A stretch of DNA of 64,000 nt from Thioclava electrotropha (GCF_002085925.2 NZ_CP053562.1:3237501-3301500), one strand, 5' to 3'; shown: positions 38,955 to 47,909, numbered from the stretch's first letter. A program made the numbers and translations. The notes: generated by a model not told the origin, from the letters alone.

Positions 38955-40004
38955 TCAGCGCTCCGCCATCTCCTGCGCCTCTTTCACCACCTGCGCTGCC
39001 AGGCCTTCGATCGCCTCCGGCGCGAGGCTTTCCGCCTCGATCACCCGCTCATGTTCCACATGGCGCGCGCGGTGCTTCTCATAGCGCGGATCGTAATGGT
39101 CGCGCATCAGCTCGCCCGCCAGCGCCGCATATTCCCCCGCCGTGGCCTGTGCCTGCCACGCTGCGATCCGCTCGGCGGGTTGGAAGGGCCGCAGCTGATC
39201 GAGTACCGCCAGCAGCCGATCGGCATCCGCCGTGATATCCGCATAGGCCCGCGCGAGATACTGCGCCCGCTCCGACAGCGGCGCACGCACTCGCAGGCGC
39301 GGCGCGTCCTTGATCGCGGCCCAGATTCCGGCGGGCAGTTGCAGATCGCCGATCTTGGAACTTTCCGCCTCCAGCAGCACCGGCCGCGCCGGATCGAGCG
39401 CCGCGATCTCCATGATCAGCCGCGACTCGAAATCCTTCTGGCTCGACTGGCCGCCCTCCATCGCCCCGAAGAGCGAGCCGCGATGATTGGCGAGCCCCTC
39501 CAGATCGATGACCTGCGCACCCTGCGCCCGCGCGGCTTTCAGGATGTCAGTCTTCGCGGTGCCGGTGTTGCCGTCGAGAACGACAACGGGACAGGGCATC
39601 TCGGCAAGCCCGGCCTCCACCACCAGCGACCGGAAGGCCTTGTAGCCGCCCTCGACAAGCTCCACGCGCCAGCCGACCTGCTTCAGGATCGTCGCGAACG
39701 ACCCCGAACGCTGCCCGCCGCGCCAGCAATAGACCAGCGGACGCCAGCCGCCTTCCTTGTCGGCTAACGGACCCTGCAGATGTTTGGCTGCATTCTGCGC
39801 CACCAGCGCCGCGCCGATCTTGCGGGCATCAAAAGGCGCGACCTGCTTGTAGATCGTGCCGACGCGGGCGCGCTCCTCATCGTCGAGCACGGGCAGGTTG
39901 ATGGCGCCGGGGATATGATCCTCGGCGAATTCCGAAGGTGAGCGCACGTCGATGATCGTGTCGAAATCGAGCGCGGCGACCTCGGCAATCGAGGTAAGTT
40001 TCAT
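38955..40004 (-). CDS. mnmH: tRNA 2-selenouridine synthase
   Basis: 349 residues (SelU/YbbB). It replaces sulfur of 2-thiouridine-34 by selenium via a geranylated intermediate. The N-terminal rhodanese domain has FDTIIDVRSPSEFAEDHIPG and the catalytic Cys in VYCWRGGQRSGS. A C-terminal P-loop domain starts VVLDGNTGTAKTDIL (GxTGxxK type). Its start overlaps the L,D-transpeptidase stop by one base. Neighbouring selD supplies selenophosphate; no selA, selB or Sec tRNA is in the window, so tRNA modification is the visible use of selenium. Confidence 0.95.
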   Translation of the reverse strand: MKLTSIAEVAALDFDTIIDVRSPSEFAEDHIPGAINLPVLDDEERARVGTIYKQVAPFDARKIGAALVAQNAAKHLQGPLADKEGGWRPLVYCWRGGQRSGSFATILKQVGWRVELVEGGYKAFRSLVVEAGLAEMPCPVVVLDGNTGTAKTDILKAARAQGAQVIDLEGLANHRGSLFGAMEGGQSSQKDFESRLIMEIAALDPARPVLLEAESSKIGDLQLPAGIWAAIKDAPRLRVRAPLSERAQYLARAYADITADADRLLAVLDQLRPFQPAERIAAWQAQATAGEYAALAGELMRDHYDPRYEKHRARHVEHERVIEAESLAPEAIEGLAAQVVKEAQEMAER

Positions 40005-40588
40005 CAGTAGACAGTGACCTGCGTGCCGACGGGAACGCTGTTGAACAGATCGATGACATGATCGTTCACCATCCGGATGCAGCCGTTCGAGACCGCGTGC
40101 CCGATCGAACCCGGTTCTGTCGTGCCGTGGATGCGGATCGCCGTGTCACGCCCGTTCTGGTAGAGATACATCGCCCGCGCGCCGAGCGGGTTCTGCGGCC
40201 CGCCCTTCATGCCGTCCTCGTATTTCTTGTAGGCCGGATTGCGTTCGATCATCTCGCGGGTGGGCGTCCAGCTCGGCCATTTGACCTTGCGCGCCACCGT
40301 CGCGGTGCCGCGGAACTTCAGCTCATCCTTGCCCACGGCCACCCCGTAACGCATTGCCACGCCCGGCGCGACGATGTGATAGAGGAAGAACTTATCCGAG
40401 ACGATGATGATCGAGCCCACCGGCAGGTCCGGCTTCACCGCCACTTTCGTCGGGTAGTATTGCGACCCGATCGGCCAGCGCTTGGCCGGCCCGGTCTCGA
40501 CGCTTTGCGCGGGTTCGGTTGCGGCAAAGGCGGGCAGGCTTGCGAAGGGCAAGGCGGCCAGCGAGAGAAGAAAAGCGCGGCGATCCAT
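40004..40588 (-). CDS. L,D-transpeptidase, YkuD domain
   Basis: 194 residues from the ATG at 40588 (MDRRAFLLSLAALPFASLPA), with a signal peptide containing an RR pair and an AFA-A cleavage site. The YkuD catalytic pattern is present: H154 in HGTTEPGSIGH, H164, and C170 in SNGCIRM. Such enzymes form 3-3 crosslinks or attach proteins to peptidoglycan in the periplasm. An upstream in-frame ATG at 40639 exists but would bury the signal peptide. Overlap with mnmH looks like convenience rather than function. Confidence 0.92.
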   Translation of the reverse strand: MDRRAFLLSLAALPFASLPAFAATEPAQSVETGPAKRWPIGSQYYPTKVAVKPDLPVGSIIIVSDKFFLYHIVAPGVAMRYGVAVGKDELKFRGTATVARKVKWPSWTPTREMIERNPAYKKYEDGMKGGPQNPLGARAMYLYQNGRDTAIRIHGTTEPGSIGHAVSNGCIRMVNDHVIDLFNSVPVGTQVTVY

Positions 40589-40734
40589 TATCAAACTCCT
40601 GCAAAATCCTGCGACGTCTCCCGGCAAAGCGTTCGACACAAACCAAGGGTGAGGCTAGCAAAGCCGCCCCACCCTCTCAAGAATTTGGTCTCGGGTCAGA
40701 AAAAGGCCAGCGCCAATCGTTGCCGCTTTGTCGA

Positions 40735-40941
40735 TTACTTACCGAAAGCGCAGCCCGATTTGATGCCGAACTTGCCGAAGATCATCGCAGCCGGGCAGAA
40801 GCCGGTGAAAGCCGATTGCAGCAGGTTCGCGCCGATGAAGGCGGTGAACCACAGCCAGTACATCGAGACATAAACGGCCAGCAGCAGCGAGATCAGGATC
40901 ATCACGCCAGCAAAGGCAAAAATCGCACGGTCGAGGTTCAT
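40735..40941 (-). CDS. DUF2892 (YgaP-like) small membrane protein
   Basis: 68 residues from the ATG at 40941 (MNLDRAIFAFAGVMILISLL). Two hydrophobic helices flank NLLQSAFTGFCPAAMIFGKF, the DUF2892 signature, with a cysteine in FCPA and another near the end (SGCAFGK). In E. coli YgaP this module is fused to a rhodanese domain, and free-standing versions are common in sulfide-response clusters. Its promoter region contains a half-palindrome also seen before sqr. The start was preferred over 40956 because GTGGAG lies in front of it. Confidence 0.85.
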   Translation of the reverse strand: MNLDRAIFAFAGVMILISLLLAVYVSMYWLWFTAFIGANLLQSAFTGFCPAAMIFGKFGIKSGCAFGK

Positions 40942-40979
40942 TCGAGGGCACTCCACGAAAAAGGTTACGTTGTCAGGAG

Positions 40980-41017
40980 ATATAACAGTTCCTCACGACA
41001 AATTCAATTACCTGCAT
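40980..41017 (-). promoter_or_regulatory. Promoter of the DUF2892 gene with ATTC-N8-GCAT site
   Basis: Minus strand: TTGAAT (41007-41002) and TTATAT (40985-40980) are spaced 16 nt, a good sigma-70-type pair about 40 nt before the start. Overlapping the -35 is ATGC-N8-GAAT (read as ATTC-N8-GCAT at 41002-41017 on the plus strand), the same pattern as at 31712-31727 in front of sqr. Confidence 0.5.
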
Positions 41018-41031
41018 ATGTCGCGCGACGC

Positions 41032-41062
41032 TTGACCGCAGCCCCGTGCAGGATCAGATAAC
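41032..41062 (+). promoter_or_regulatory. Candidate MerR-type promoter of copA
   Basis: TTGACC (41032-41037) and GATAAC (41057-41062) are separated by 19 nt, the long spacer typical of CueR/MerR-controlled metal genes. The dyad between them is imperfect. The -10 lies 5 nt before the ATG at 41068, and no ribosome-binding sequence is present, so the transcript would be leaderless. Confidence 0.4.
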
Positions 41063-41067
41063 GCCCT

Positions 41068-43296
41068 ATGAGCGAAGCCACTTTCATCATCGACGCCATG
41101 CATTGCGGCGCCTGCACCGGGCGGGTCGAACGCGCGCTCATGGCACAACCCGGCGTGCAAAACGCCTCGGCCAACCTGATGGCGCGCAGTGCCCATGTCG
41201 AATTCGACGGGCCTGCCGATCTCGAGAGCCTCAAGACCGCGCTCGACCAGGCGGGCTATCCGGGGCGCCTGAAAGAGGAGATGGCCAACGGCCCCAGCGC
41301 CGCCGAGCGCCAGATGCAGGAGGCGCGCCAGCTCAAGCGCCAGTTCCTGACCGCACTTGCGCTGACCGCCCCGGTCTTCGTGCTCGCGATGGGAGCGCAT
41401 ATGATCCCCGGCATGCATCACCTGATCGCCAGCACGATCGGGATGCAGGCTAGCTGGTGGGTGCAGATGATCCTCACCGCGCTGGTGCTGGCCTTCCCCG
41501 GCCGCGTCTTTCTGCGCATCGGCGTCCCGGCCCTGCTGCGCGGCTCGCCCGAGATGAATTCGCTCGTCGCGATGGGCTCGCTCGCCGCCTTTGTCTATTC
41601 CGCCCTTGTCACGCTTGCGCCCAGCCTTCTGCCAGAGGCCGCGCGGGGCGTCTATTTCGAGGCGGCGGCGACCATCGTCACGCTGATCCTGCTGGGTCGC
41701 TGGCTGGAAGCCCGCGCCAAGGGCCGCGCGGGCGAAGCGATCTCGCGGCTGATCGGGCTTCAGCCCAAGACCGCGCGCGTGCAGACCGAAAACGGAGTCG
41801 AGGAACGTCCGATCGAGGAACTCACCCCGGGCGACATCCTGCTGCTCGCCCCCGGCGAACGGGTCGCGCTCGACGGGGTAATCGCCGAGGGCGCGGGCCA
41901 TATCGACGAGAGCATGCTGACGGGCGAGCCCGTCCCCGTCGCGAAATCCGAAGGCGATCCGATCACCGGCGGCACCGTGAACGGCGAATCCGCACTGAGC
42001 TACCGCGTCACCGCGACCGGCGGCGACACCGTCCTGTCGCGGATCATCGCGATGGTCGAAGCCGCGCAGGGCGCGAAATTGCCGGTGCAGGCGCTGGTCG
42101 ACAAGGTCACCCGCGTCTTCGTGCCAGTGGTCATGGCGCTGTCGCTCCTGACCTTCGCGATCTGGATGATCGCGGGCATGGGCTTTTCGCATGCCTTCGT
42201 CGCAGCGATCTCGGTGATGATCATCGCCTGCCCCTGCGCGATGGGGCTGGCGACGCCAGTCTCGATTCTCGTGGGCACCGGGCGCGGCGCCGAACTGGGC
42301 CTGTTGTTCCGCCGTGGCGACGCGCTGCAACGCCTCTCGGAAGTCGCGGTCGTGGGCTTCGACAAGACCGGGACACTGACCGAAGGCCACCCGGCCCTGA
42401 CCGATCTCGAACCGCTCGCCGATCTGCCCGAGACGGAAATCCTCGCGCTCGCCGCAGGCGCCGAGGCACGCTCGGAACATCCGCTGGCCCGGGCGATCCT
42501 CGCCGAGGCCGAGACGCGCGGCATCGCCCATGCCCCCGTGAAACGCGTCAAGGCGCTGTCCGGCAAGGGGCTGCGCGCGCAGGCCGAAGGGGCCAAGCTC
42601 TGGATCGGCAATGCCGGTGCGATGGAAGAGGCAGGCGCGGATATCGCGCCCCACGCCGAGCGTGCGAAGGCGCTGGCCGCGAAAGGCCGAACCCCGGTCT
42701 GGATGTCGCTCGACGACCGCCCCGTCGCGCTGATGGCGCTGTCGGATCCGATCAAACCCGAGGCGCGCGAAGTGGTCGACGCCCTGCATAAGGCGGGCAA
42801 ACAGGTGGCGATGGTCACCGGCGACACGCGCGCCACGGCCGAAGCCGTGGGCCACGATCTCGGCATCGACCGGATCGAGGCCGAAGTATTGCCCGACGGC
42901 AAGCGCGACGCGGTCGAGACCCTGCGCCAGATCGGCCCGGTCGCCTTCGTGGGCGACGGCATCAACGATGCCCCTGCGTTGGCGGCCGCCGATGTGGGCC
43001 TTGCGATCGGCACCGGCACCGATGTGGCCATCGAGGCCGCCGAGGTCGTGCTGATGCGCGGCGATCCCAACGGCGTCGCGATGGCATTGGAACTGTCGCG
43101 CGCGGTGATGCGCAACATCCGGCAGAACCTGTTCTGGGCCTTCGCCTATAACGTCGCGCTGATCCCGGTCGCGATGGGTATTCTCGTGCCCTTCGGCGGA
43201 CCCGGCTTGTCCCCGATGCTGGCGGCGGGCGCGATGGCGTTTTCCTCGGTCTTCGTGGTCACCAACGCGCTGCGCCTGCGCCGCGCCCCGCGCTGA
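41068..43296 (+). CDS. copA: Copper-exporting P1B-type ATPase
   Basis: 742 residues. One N-terminal heavy-metal domain (MHCGACTGRVE, Cys13 and Cys16), eight predicted membrane helices, the transport motif C388-P-C390 (IIACPCAMGLA), phosphorylation Asp432 in DKTGTLTEGHP, TGE in MLTGEPVPV, the HP motif (EHPLARAI) and GDGINDAPAL. These are the features of Cu+-exporting ATPases that detoxify the cytoplasm. It is divergent from the DUF2892 gene. It differs from the second P-type ATPase of the window (ccoI), which belongs to oxidase assembly. Confidence 0.94.
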   Translation: MSEATFIIDAMHCGACTGRVERALMAQPGVQNASANLMARSAHVEFDGPADLESLKTALDQAGYPGRLKEEMANGPSAAERQMQEARQLKRQFLTALALTAPVFVLAMGAHMIPGMHHLIASTIGMQASWWVQMILTALVLAFPGRVFLRIGVPALLRGSPEMNSLVAMGSLAAFVYSALVTLAPSLLPEAARGVYFEAAATIVTLILLGRWLEARAKGRAGEAISRLIGLQPKTARVQTENGVEERPIEELTPGDILLLAPGERVALDGVIAEGAGHIDESMLTGEPVPVAKSEGDPITGGTVNGESALSYRVTATGGDTVLSRIIAMVEAAQGAKLPVQALVDKVTRVFVPVVMALSLLTFAIWMIAGMGFSHAFVAAISVMIIACPCAMGLATPVSILVGTGRGAELGLLFRRGDALQRLSEVAVVGFDKTGTLTEGHPALTDLEPLADLPETEILALAAGAEARSEHPLARAILAEAETRGIAHAPVKRVKALSGKGLRAQAEGAKLWIGNAGAMEEAGADIAPHAERAKALAAKGRTPVWMSLDDRPVALMALSDPIKPEAREVVDALHKAGKQVAMVTGDTRATAEAVGHDLGIDRIEAEVLPDGKRDAVETLRQIGPVAFVGDGINDAPALAAADVGLAIGTGTDVAIEAAEVVLMRGDPNGVAMALELSRAVMRNIRQNLFWAFAYNVALIPVAMGILVPFGGPGLSPMLAAGAMAFSSVFVVTNALRLRRAPR

Positions 43297-43400
43297 TCCG
43301 GGCGCGGATCGGCGAGAGCGCGCCGAGGCCGGAACTCCGCCCTTCCCAAGCGGCAGGGAGGGCGCTTAGCTGACGGCGACCCACCACCCGGAGCGCCCGC

Positions 43401-43862
43401 ATGCTGACTCGTCGCCTCTTCCTGCTCTCGCTCGGCGCCCTCGCGGCCTGTGGCGGCTCGCCGCGTCCGATGGCGAAACCGGCCTATGCGCTGCCGCTGC
43501 ATCGCAACGAAACGCCGGAAATCCGCGCCCTGATCAACCGCTATTCGGACCATTACGGGGTGCCGCGCACCCTCACCCACCGCGTGGTCCAACGCGAGAG
43601 CCGCTACCGCGCCGATGCCCGCAACGGCCCCTATTACGGGCTGATGCAGATCCTGCCGCAGACCGCGCGCAGCATGGGGTTTCGCGGCCAACCGCATGAC
43701 CTGCTCGATCCCGACACGAACCTGAAATACGCGGTGAAATACCTGCGCGGCGCATGGCTTGTCTCGGACGGCTCGGAAGATCGCGCGGTGAAATGGTATT
43801 CGCGCGGCTATTACTACGAGGCAAAACGGCGCGGCTTGCTCCGCGAAACCGGGCTGCGCTGA
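43401..43862 (+). CDS. Lytic transglycosylase-fold lipoprotein
   Basis: 153 residues. A lipobox LGALAAC (Cys17) makes it a lipoprotein. The SLT fold follows, with catalytic Glu66 in VVQRESRYR, YGLMQILPQTAR, and NLKYAVKYLRG near the C-terminus. It would cleave glycan strands in the periplasm with anhydromuramic acid formation. The domain is short and lacks accessory modules. Its 3' side carries dispersed element copy B. Confidence 0.9.
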   Translation: MLTRRLFLLSLGALAACGGSPRPMAKPAYALPLHRNETPEIRALINRYSDHYGVPRTLTHRVVQRESRYRADARNGPYYGLMQILPQTARSMGFRGQPHDLLDPDTNLKYAVKYLRGAWLVSDGSEDRAVKWYSRGYYYEAKRRGLLRETGLR

Positions 43863-43879
43863 CCCGCGACCTGCGCGCC

Positions 43880-43926
43880 CTCAACCTGAGGGACGCTCCG
43901 CGGGGGATATTTGCACCAAGGCGAAG
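43880..43926 (+). repeat. Dispersed 3'-end element, copy B
   Basis: GGGATATTT-GCA-CCAAG-GC-GAAG ending at 43926, in the sense of the transglycosylase gene that ends at 43862. A small stem CCCTC / GAGGG (about 43878-43892) precedes it. Confidence 0.85.
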
Positions 43927-43939
43927 CAAAGCGCCCTCT

Positions 43940-43979
43940 CTTCGGCTTGGCCGAAATATCCCCGCCGGAGGCATCCGGC
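43940..43979 (-). repeat. Dispersed 3'-end element, copy C with hairpin
   Basis: On the minus strand, GGGATATTT-CGG-CCAAG-CC-GAAG spans 43962-43940, preceded by a perfect stem GCCGGA-N4-TCCGGC (43979-43964). It follows the stop of the minus-strand permease gene (44000). With copy B it forms a tail-to-tail pair 13 nt apart. Confidence 0.85.
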
Positions 43980-43999
43980 CTTTCCAAGCGAAGCCGCCC

Positions 44000-46507
44000 T
44001 CATTCAGGCGCGCGCAACACCCCCGCAGGCCGGGCTGCGAGCGGGCGCAGCGCGAAGACGAGACCGGCCAGCAGCGTCGCGATCACGCCGCCTGCCACGA
44101 TCAGAAGCGCGGGGAGCGGGGCGAAATGGAACTCCGCCCCCATCACCAGATCGACCACGGCCCAGCCCGCGAGCCCGCCAAACAGGATCGCGACCAGCCC
44201 CGCAGCCGCACCCATCAGCGCCGAGCGCAGCGCAAAGCTCGCAAGGATCGCCCCGCGCGTGGCGCCGAGCGTTTTGAGCATCGCGGCCTCCCAGGCGCGT
44301 TCCCGCTCGCCCGCCGCCGCCGCGCCGATCAGCACAACGAAGCCCGTAAGCAGCGTCACGCCCGCCGCCAGCGAGGTCGCCCGCGCGATGGCCGAGAGCG
44401 CATCGGTCACGCGCTGCAGGGCGTCGCGCACCCGGATCGCGGTGATATTGGGAAAACGTTCCGCCAGATCGCGCATCACCTGCGCCTCGGCGCTTGGCGG
44501 CGCGTAGATCGTGGCGAGCCATGTATGCGGCGCACCGCGCAGCGCCGCCGGATCGAGGGTCAGGACGAAACCGATCCCGCCGGTCGAGAAATCCACGTCG
44601 CGGAACGAGGTCACCTTCGCGGTGATGTCCCGCCCGAGGATATTCACCGTGATCGTATCGCCGAGCTTCAGGCCGATCTCCTGCGCCTCCTTGGCCGAGA
44701 AGGAGGCCAGCGGCGGGCCGCTATAATCCTTCGGCCACCACTCGCCCGCGGTGATCTTTTCGCGCGGGGTCTCGGCATAGGTCACGCCCCGATCGCCGCG
44801 CAGCACCCAATGCTCGCCATGCGTCTTGCGCGCGTCCTCGCCGTTGATCTTGGTGATGACGCCGCGCAGCATCGGCACGCTTTCGACCTTGGTCACCTCG
44901 GGCATATCTGCCAGCAGATCGGTGAAGGGCTGAATCTGGTCGGGCTGGATGTCGATCACGAAATAGGCCGGCGCGACCTTCGGCAGATCGCGGTCGATGG
45001 CCCCGCGCAAACCGCTATCGACCTGCCCCACGGCCGCCAGAACCGAGAGGCCGAGGCCCAGCGAGAGGATGACCGAGTGTGCCTCGGAACGCGGCCCGCC
45101 AATCGCGGCAAGGGCTGCGCGCAGCACGGGGCGGCCTCGGGCGCTATGCTGGGCGCGGCGCGCCAGCCAGCGGATCAGGCTCGCCGCGAGCGTCAAGATC
45201 AGGAGCGCCACGGCGATGCCGCCGAGGCTCGCCAGCGTCAGAGTCCAGAGGCCCGAGAACCATGCCGAGACGGTGACGATGATCGTCAGAAGCGCCGCCG
45301 TCAGCAAAAGCGTGGGCCAGCCCGGCAGGCGGCGGCCTGCGCCGGTGTCGCGGTAAAGCGTCGCCGCGCGCATCTTCGACATGCGCGAGAGCGGCCAGAG
45401 CGCGAACAGCATCGCGACCAATGCGCCGTAAAGCGCGGCCTCGCCCAGCGGGCCGGGATCGAGGCCGATCTCGACCGGCAGCGGGAGCGACCGTTCGATC
45501 AGCCCGGATGCGCCGAGGACGAGACCGGCGCCAAGGACGAGCCCGGCGAGAATGCCCGCAAGGCCGAGAGCGGAAAGCTGGATCAGGAACGCTGCGCGGA
45601 TCGTACTTCCGGTCGCGCCGAGCGCGCGTAGAGTGGCGATGGTGGGCGCCTTGCGCTCGATCCAGGCGGCGACGGTGGCAGAGATGCCGACCCCGCCCAC
45701 GGCCAGCCCGGCAAGCCCCACCAGCACGAGGAAAGAGCCCAGCCGCTGCACGAAACGCTCCGCCCCCGGCGCGGCGCGGCGGCGGTCGGACCAGCGCATG
45801 CCCGCGCCATCGAACCGGGTCTCTGCCTGCTGTTTCAGGGTGGCGAGATCGGTGTCGGGTGGTAGCGTCGCGCGGTATTCCGCCTCGAAAAGCGAGCCCG
45901 GCGAGAGGAGCGGCGTGTTCTCGATGGCCGACAGCGAGACGATGGAATGAGGGCCAAGCCCCATCCCCGTCCCGGTCGAATCCGGCTCGCGCACGATCCG
46001 CGCCATCATCACGAAATCCTGCCCGCCAAGCTGCACCTTATCGCCGGGGCTCAGGCCCAGGCGGTCGGCGAGGATCGGATCGAGGAAAATCCCCGGCAAA
46101 CCGCCTTGCCCCTTCAGCGCATCGGAGGCGACGGGCGGATCAAGCTGCAGCTTTCCGGTCAGCGGATAGGCCCCGTCCACCGCCTTCACCTGCGTCAGCG
46201 CGCGGTCGGCGGGATCGGTGCCGGTCGACAGCATCGAGCGGAAGTCGATCACCTCGGACACCGCCGTAGCGCGGTCGGTGATCCATTGCAGCTCCTCGGG
46301 TTTCGCGCGGCGATAGGTGAATTCGTATTGCGCGTCGCCGCCCAGCAGCACCGCGCCCTGATCCGACAGCGCGCGCTCGATGGCCGAGCGCACCAGACCG
46401 ACCGAGGCGATCGCCGCCACGCCCAGCATCAGGCAGAGCAGCATCACCCAGAAGCCGCGAATGCCGCCGCGCAGCTCGCGGCGGGCGATGGAGAGCGCGA
46501 GGCTCAT
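44000..46507 (-). CDS. FtsX/MacB-type ABC permease, large
   Basis: 835 residues with an N-terminal helix (RELRGGIRGFWVMLLCLMLG), a periplasmic domain, and two groups of C-terminal helices, the architecture of the YbbP-like large FtsX permeases. It overlaps the ATPase gene by 4 nt, so the pair forms one ABC complex. Relatives are linked to export or extraction of lipophilic molecules and, in E. coli, lie beside tesA as here. The exact substrate is unknown. Confidence 0.9.
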   Translation of the reverse strand: MSLALSIARRELRGGIRGFWVMLLCLMLGVAAIASVGLVRSAIERALSDQGAVLLGGDAQYEFTYRRAKPEELQWITDRATAVSEVIDFRSMLSTGTDPADRALTQVKAVDGAYPLTGKLQLDPPVASDALKGQGGLPGIFLDPILADRLGLSPGDKVQLGGQDFVMMARIVREPDSTGTGMGLGPHSIVSLSAIENTPLLSPGSLFEAEYRATLPPDTDLATLKQQAETRFDGAGMRWSDRRRAAPGAERFVQRLGSFLVLVGLAGLAVGGVGISATVAAWIERKAPTIATLRALGATGSTIRAAFLIQLSALGLAGILAGLVLGAGLVLGASGLIERSLPLPVEIGLDPGPLGEAALYGALVAMLFALWPLSRMSKMRAATLYRDTGAGRRLPGWPTLLLTAALLTIIVTVSAWFSGLWTLTLASLGGIAVALLILTLAASLIRWLARRAQHSARGRPVLRAALAAIGGPRSEAHSVILSLGLGLSVLAAVGQVDSGLRGAIDRDLPKVAPAYFVIDIQPDQIQPFTDLLADMPEVTKVESVPMLRGVITKINGEDARKTHGEHWVLRGDRGVTYAETPREKITAGEWWPKDYSGPPLASFSAKEAQEIGLKLGDTITVNILGRDITAKVTSFRDVDFSTGGIGFVLTLDPAALRGAPHTWLATIYAPPSAEAQVMRDLAERFPNITAIRVRDALQRVTDALSAIARATSLAAGVTLLTGFVVLIGAAAAGERERAWEAAMLKTLGATRGAILASFALRSALMGAAAGLVAILFGGLAGWAVVDLVMGAEFHFAPLPALLIVAGGVIATLLAGLVFALRPLAARPAGVLRAPE

Positions 46508-47202
46508 GCGAGGGTGCCCGTTGCGATGTGATCGCCCACGACTTCGCCGTCGCGCAGCTCTACGATGCGGTCGCAGCGCGCGGCCAGTTCGGGCGCATGG
46601 GTCACCAGCACCAGCGTCGCGCCGTGTTTCTCCTGAAGGTCGAACAGCATCTCGATGATCGTCTCGCCCGTGGCGCTGTCGAGATTGCCGGTCGGTTCAT
46701 CCGCCAGCAGGATCGCGGGCCGGGGGGCAACCGCGCGGGCCAGGGCCACGCGCTGTTGCTCGCCGCCCGACATCTGGCTGGGATAATGCTCGAGCCTGTG
46801 CGCCAGCCCGACGGCCTCCAGCTCTGCCGCGGCACGCTCGAACGGGCGCTCCACGCCTGCGATTTCCAGCGGCATCGCGACGTTTTCCAGCGCCGTCATC
46901 GTCGGGATGAGGTGGAAGCTTTGGAAAACCACCCCCATATTACCCCGACGAAACCGCGCCAGCGCATCCTCGGACAGCTTCGAGAGATCATGGCCCAAAG
47001 CGGTGACAGACCCGGAGGTGGCGCGTTCGAGCCCGCCCATCAGCATGAGGAGCGACGATTTGCCCGATCCAGACGGCCCCGTAAGCCCGACGCTTTCCCC
47101 TTTCGCGATGCTCAGGTCGATCCCGTTGAGGATCTCGACCGGCCCGGTATTTCCATCGAGCGCAAGCCGCGCGTCTTTCAACTCAAGGATCGTGTCACTC
47201 AT
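46504..47202 (-). CDS. ABC transporter ATPase, LolD/YbbA type
   Basis: 232 residues from the ATG at 47202 ([15 protein letters not shown]). It has Walker [11 protein letters not shown]-loop segment [16 protein letters not shown], signature [14 protein letters not shown] and Walker [15 protein letters not shown]. It partners the large permease downstream (4-nt overlap) and is divergent from the esterase gene (40-bp gap), reproducing the E. coli ybbA-ybbP-tesA neighbourhood. Confidence 0.93.
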   Translation of the reverse strand: MSDTILELKDARLALDGNTGPVEILNGIDLSIAKGESVGLTGPSGSGKSSLLMLMGGLERATSGSVTALGHDLSKLSEDALARFRRGNMGVVFQSFHLIPTMTALENVAMPLEIAGVERPFERAAAELEAVGLAHRLEHYPSQMSGGEQQRVALARAVAPRPAILLADEPTGNLDSATGETIIEMLFDLQEKHGATLVLVTHAPELAARCDRIVELRDGEVVGDHIATGTLA

Positions 47203-47242
47203 GCGCCGTCTTTCTTTTGCTTCAAAGGGATATGGGCCGCGG

Positions 47243-47905
47243 ATGGGGATACGCAAGCGGATCGCTGCGGGTTTTATCGCCGCGGGGCTGGCACTGGGGG
47301 CCGGGCCCGCGATGGCCGAGGTGTCGATCCTCGCATTGGGGGACTCGCTGACCCAAGGCTATGGGCTCGACAATCCGGCGGACGGGCTGGTGCCGCAGCT
47401 GCAGGGCTGGCTGCAGGGTCATGGGCAGGATGTGAAGGTGATCAATGGCGGCGTCTCGGGCGACACGACGGCGGGCGGGCTGTCGCGGATCGACTGGCTG
47501 CTGACGCCGCAGCCCGACGCGGTGATCGTGGCCTTGGGCGGCAATGACCTGCTGCGCGGGCTGCCGCCCGAACAGGCCCGGGCGAACCTCGATGGCATTC
47601 TCGCGAAACTGCAGGCGAAGGGCATTCCGGCGTTGCTGGCGGGGCTGCCCGCGCCGGGGAATTTCGGGCCGAAGTATCAGAAGGATTTCGACGCGATCTA
47701 TCCCGATCTGGCGCAGAAATACGATGCCGTTCTGGTGCCCAACCTGCTCGCTCCGATCACGGAGACCCCGATTGAGGAGCGCGCCAAGACCGACCTGATG
47801 CAGCCCGACAATATCCACCCCTCGCCCGAAGGGGTGAAGAAGGTGGTTTCTGCTCTGGGGCCGAAGGTTCTGGAGCTTCTGGCGAAGGTGAAAACGGGGA
47901 GCTGA
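47243..47905 (+). CDS. tesA: SGNH-type arylesterase/thioesterase, TesA-like
   Basis: 220 residues. A signal peptide (cleavage near AMA-EV) precedes the SGNH blocks: catalytic Ser in LALGDSLTQGYG, Gly in NGGVSGDTT, Asn in ALGGNDLLRG, and Asp/His in DNIHPSPEG. The length and order match TesA (acyl-CoA thioesterase I / lysophospholipase L1), a periplasmic hydrolase. Its location opposite the ybbA-ybbP-like pair strengthens the call. It converges on a lipoprotein gene with a 4-bp gap. Confidence 0.93.
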   Translation: MGIRKRIAAGFIAAGLALGAGPAMAEVSILALGDSLTQGYGLDNPADGLVPQLQGWLQGHGQDVKVINGGVSGDTTAGGLSRIDWLLTPQPDAVIVALGGNDLLRGLPPEQARANLDGILAKLQAKGIPALLAGLPAPGNFGPKYQKDFDAIYPDLAQKYDAVLVPNLLAPITETPIEERAKTDLMQPDNIHPSPEGVKKVVSALGPKVLELLAKVKTGS

Positions 47906-47909
47906 GCGC

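Noticed and set aside
43754..45631. Plus-strand 625-codon open frame opposite the large ABC permease
   Set aside because: Composed of Arg/Ala/Asp/Gln runs with no motifs; the permease on the minus strand is a clear family member.
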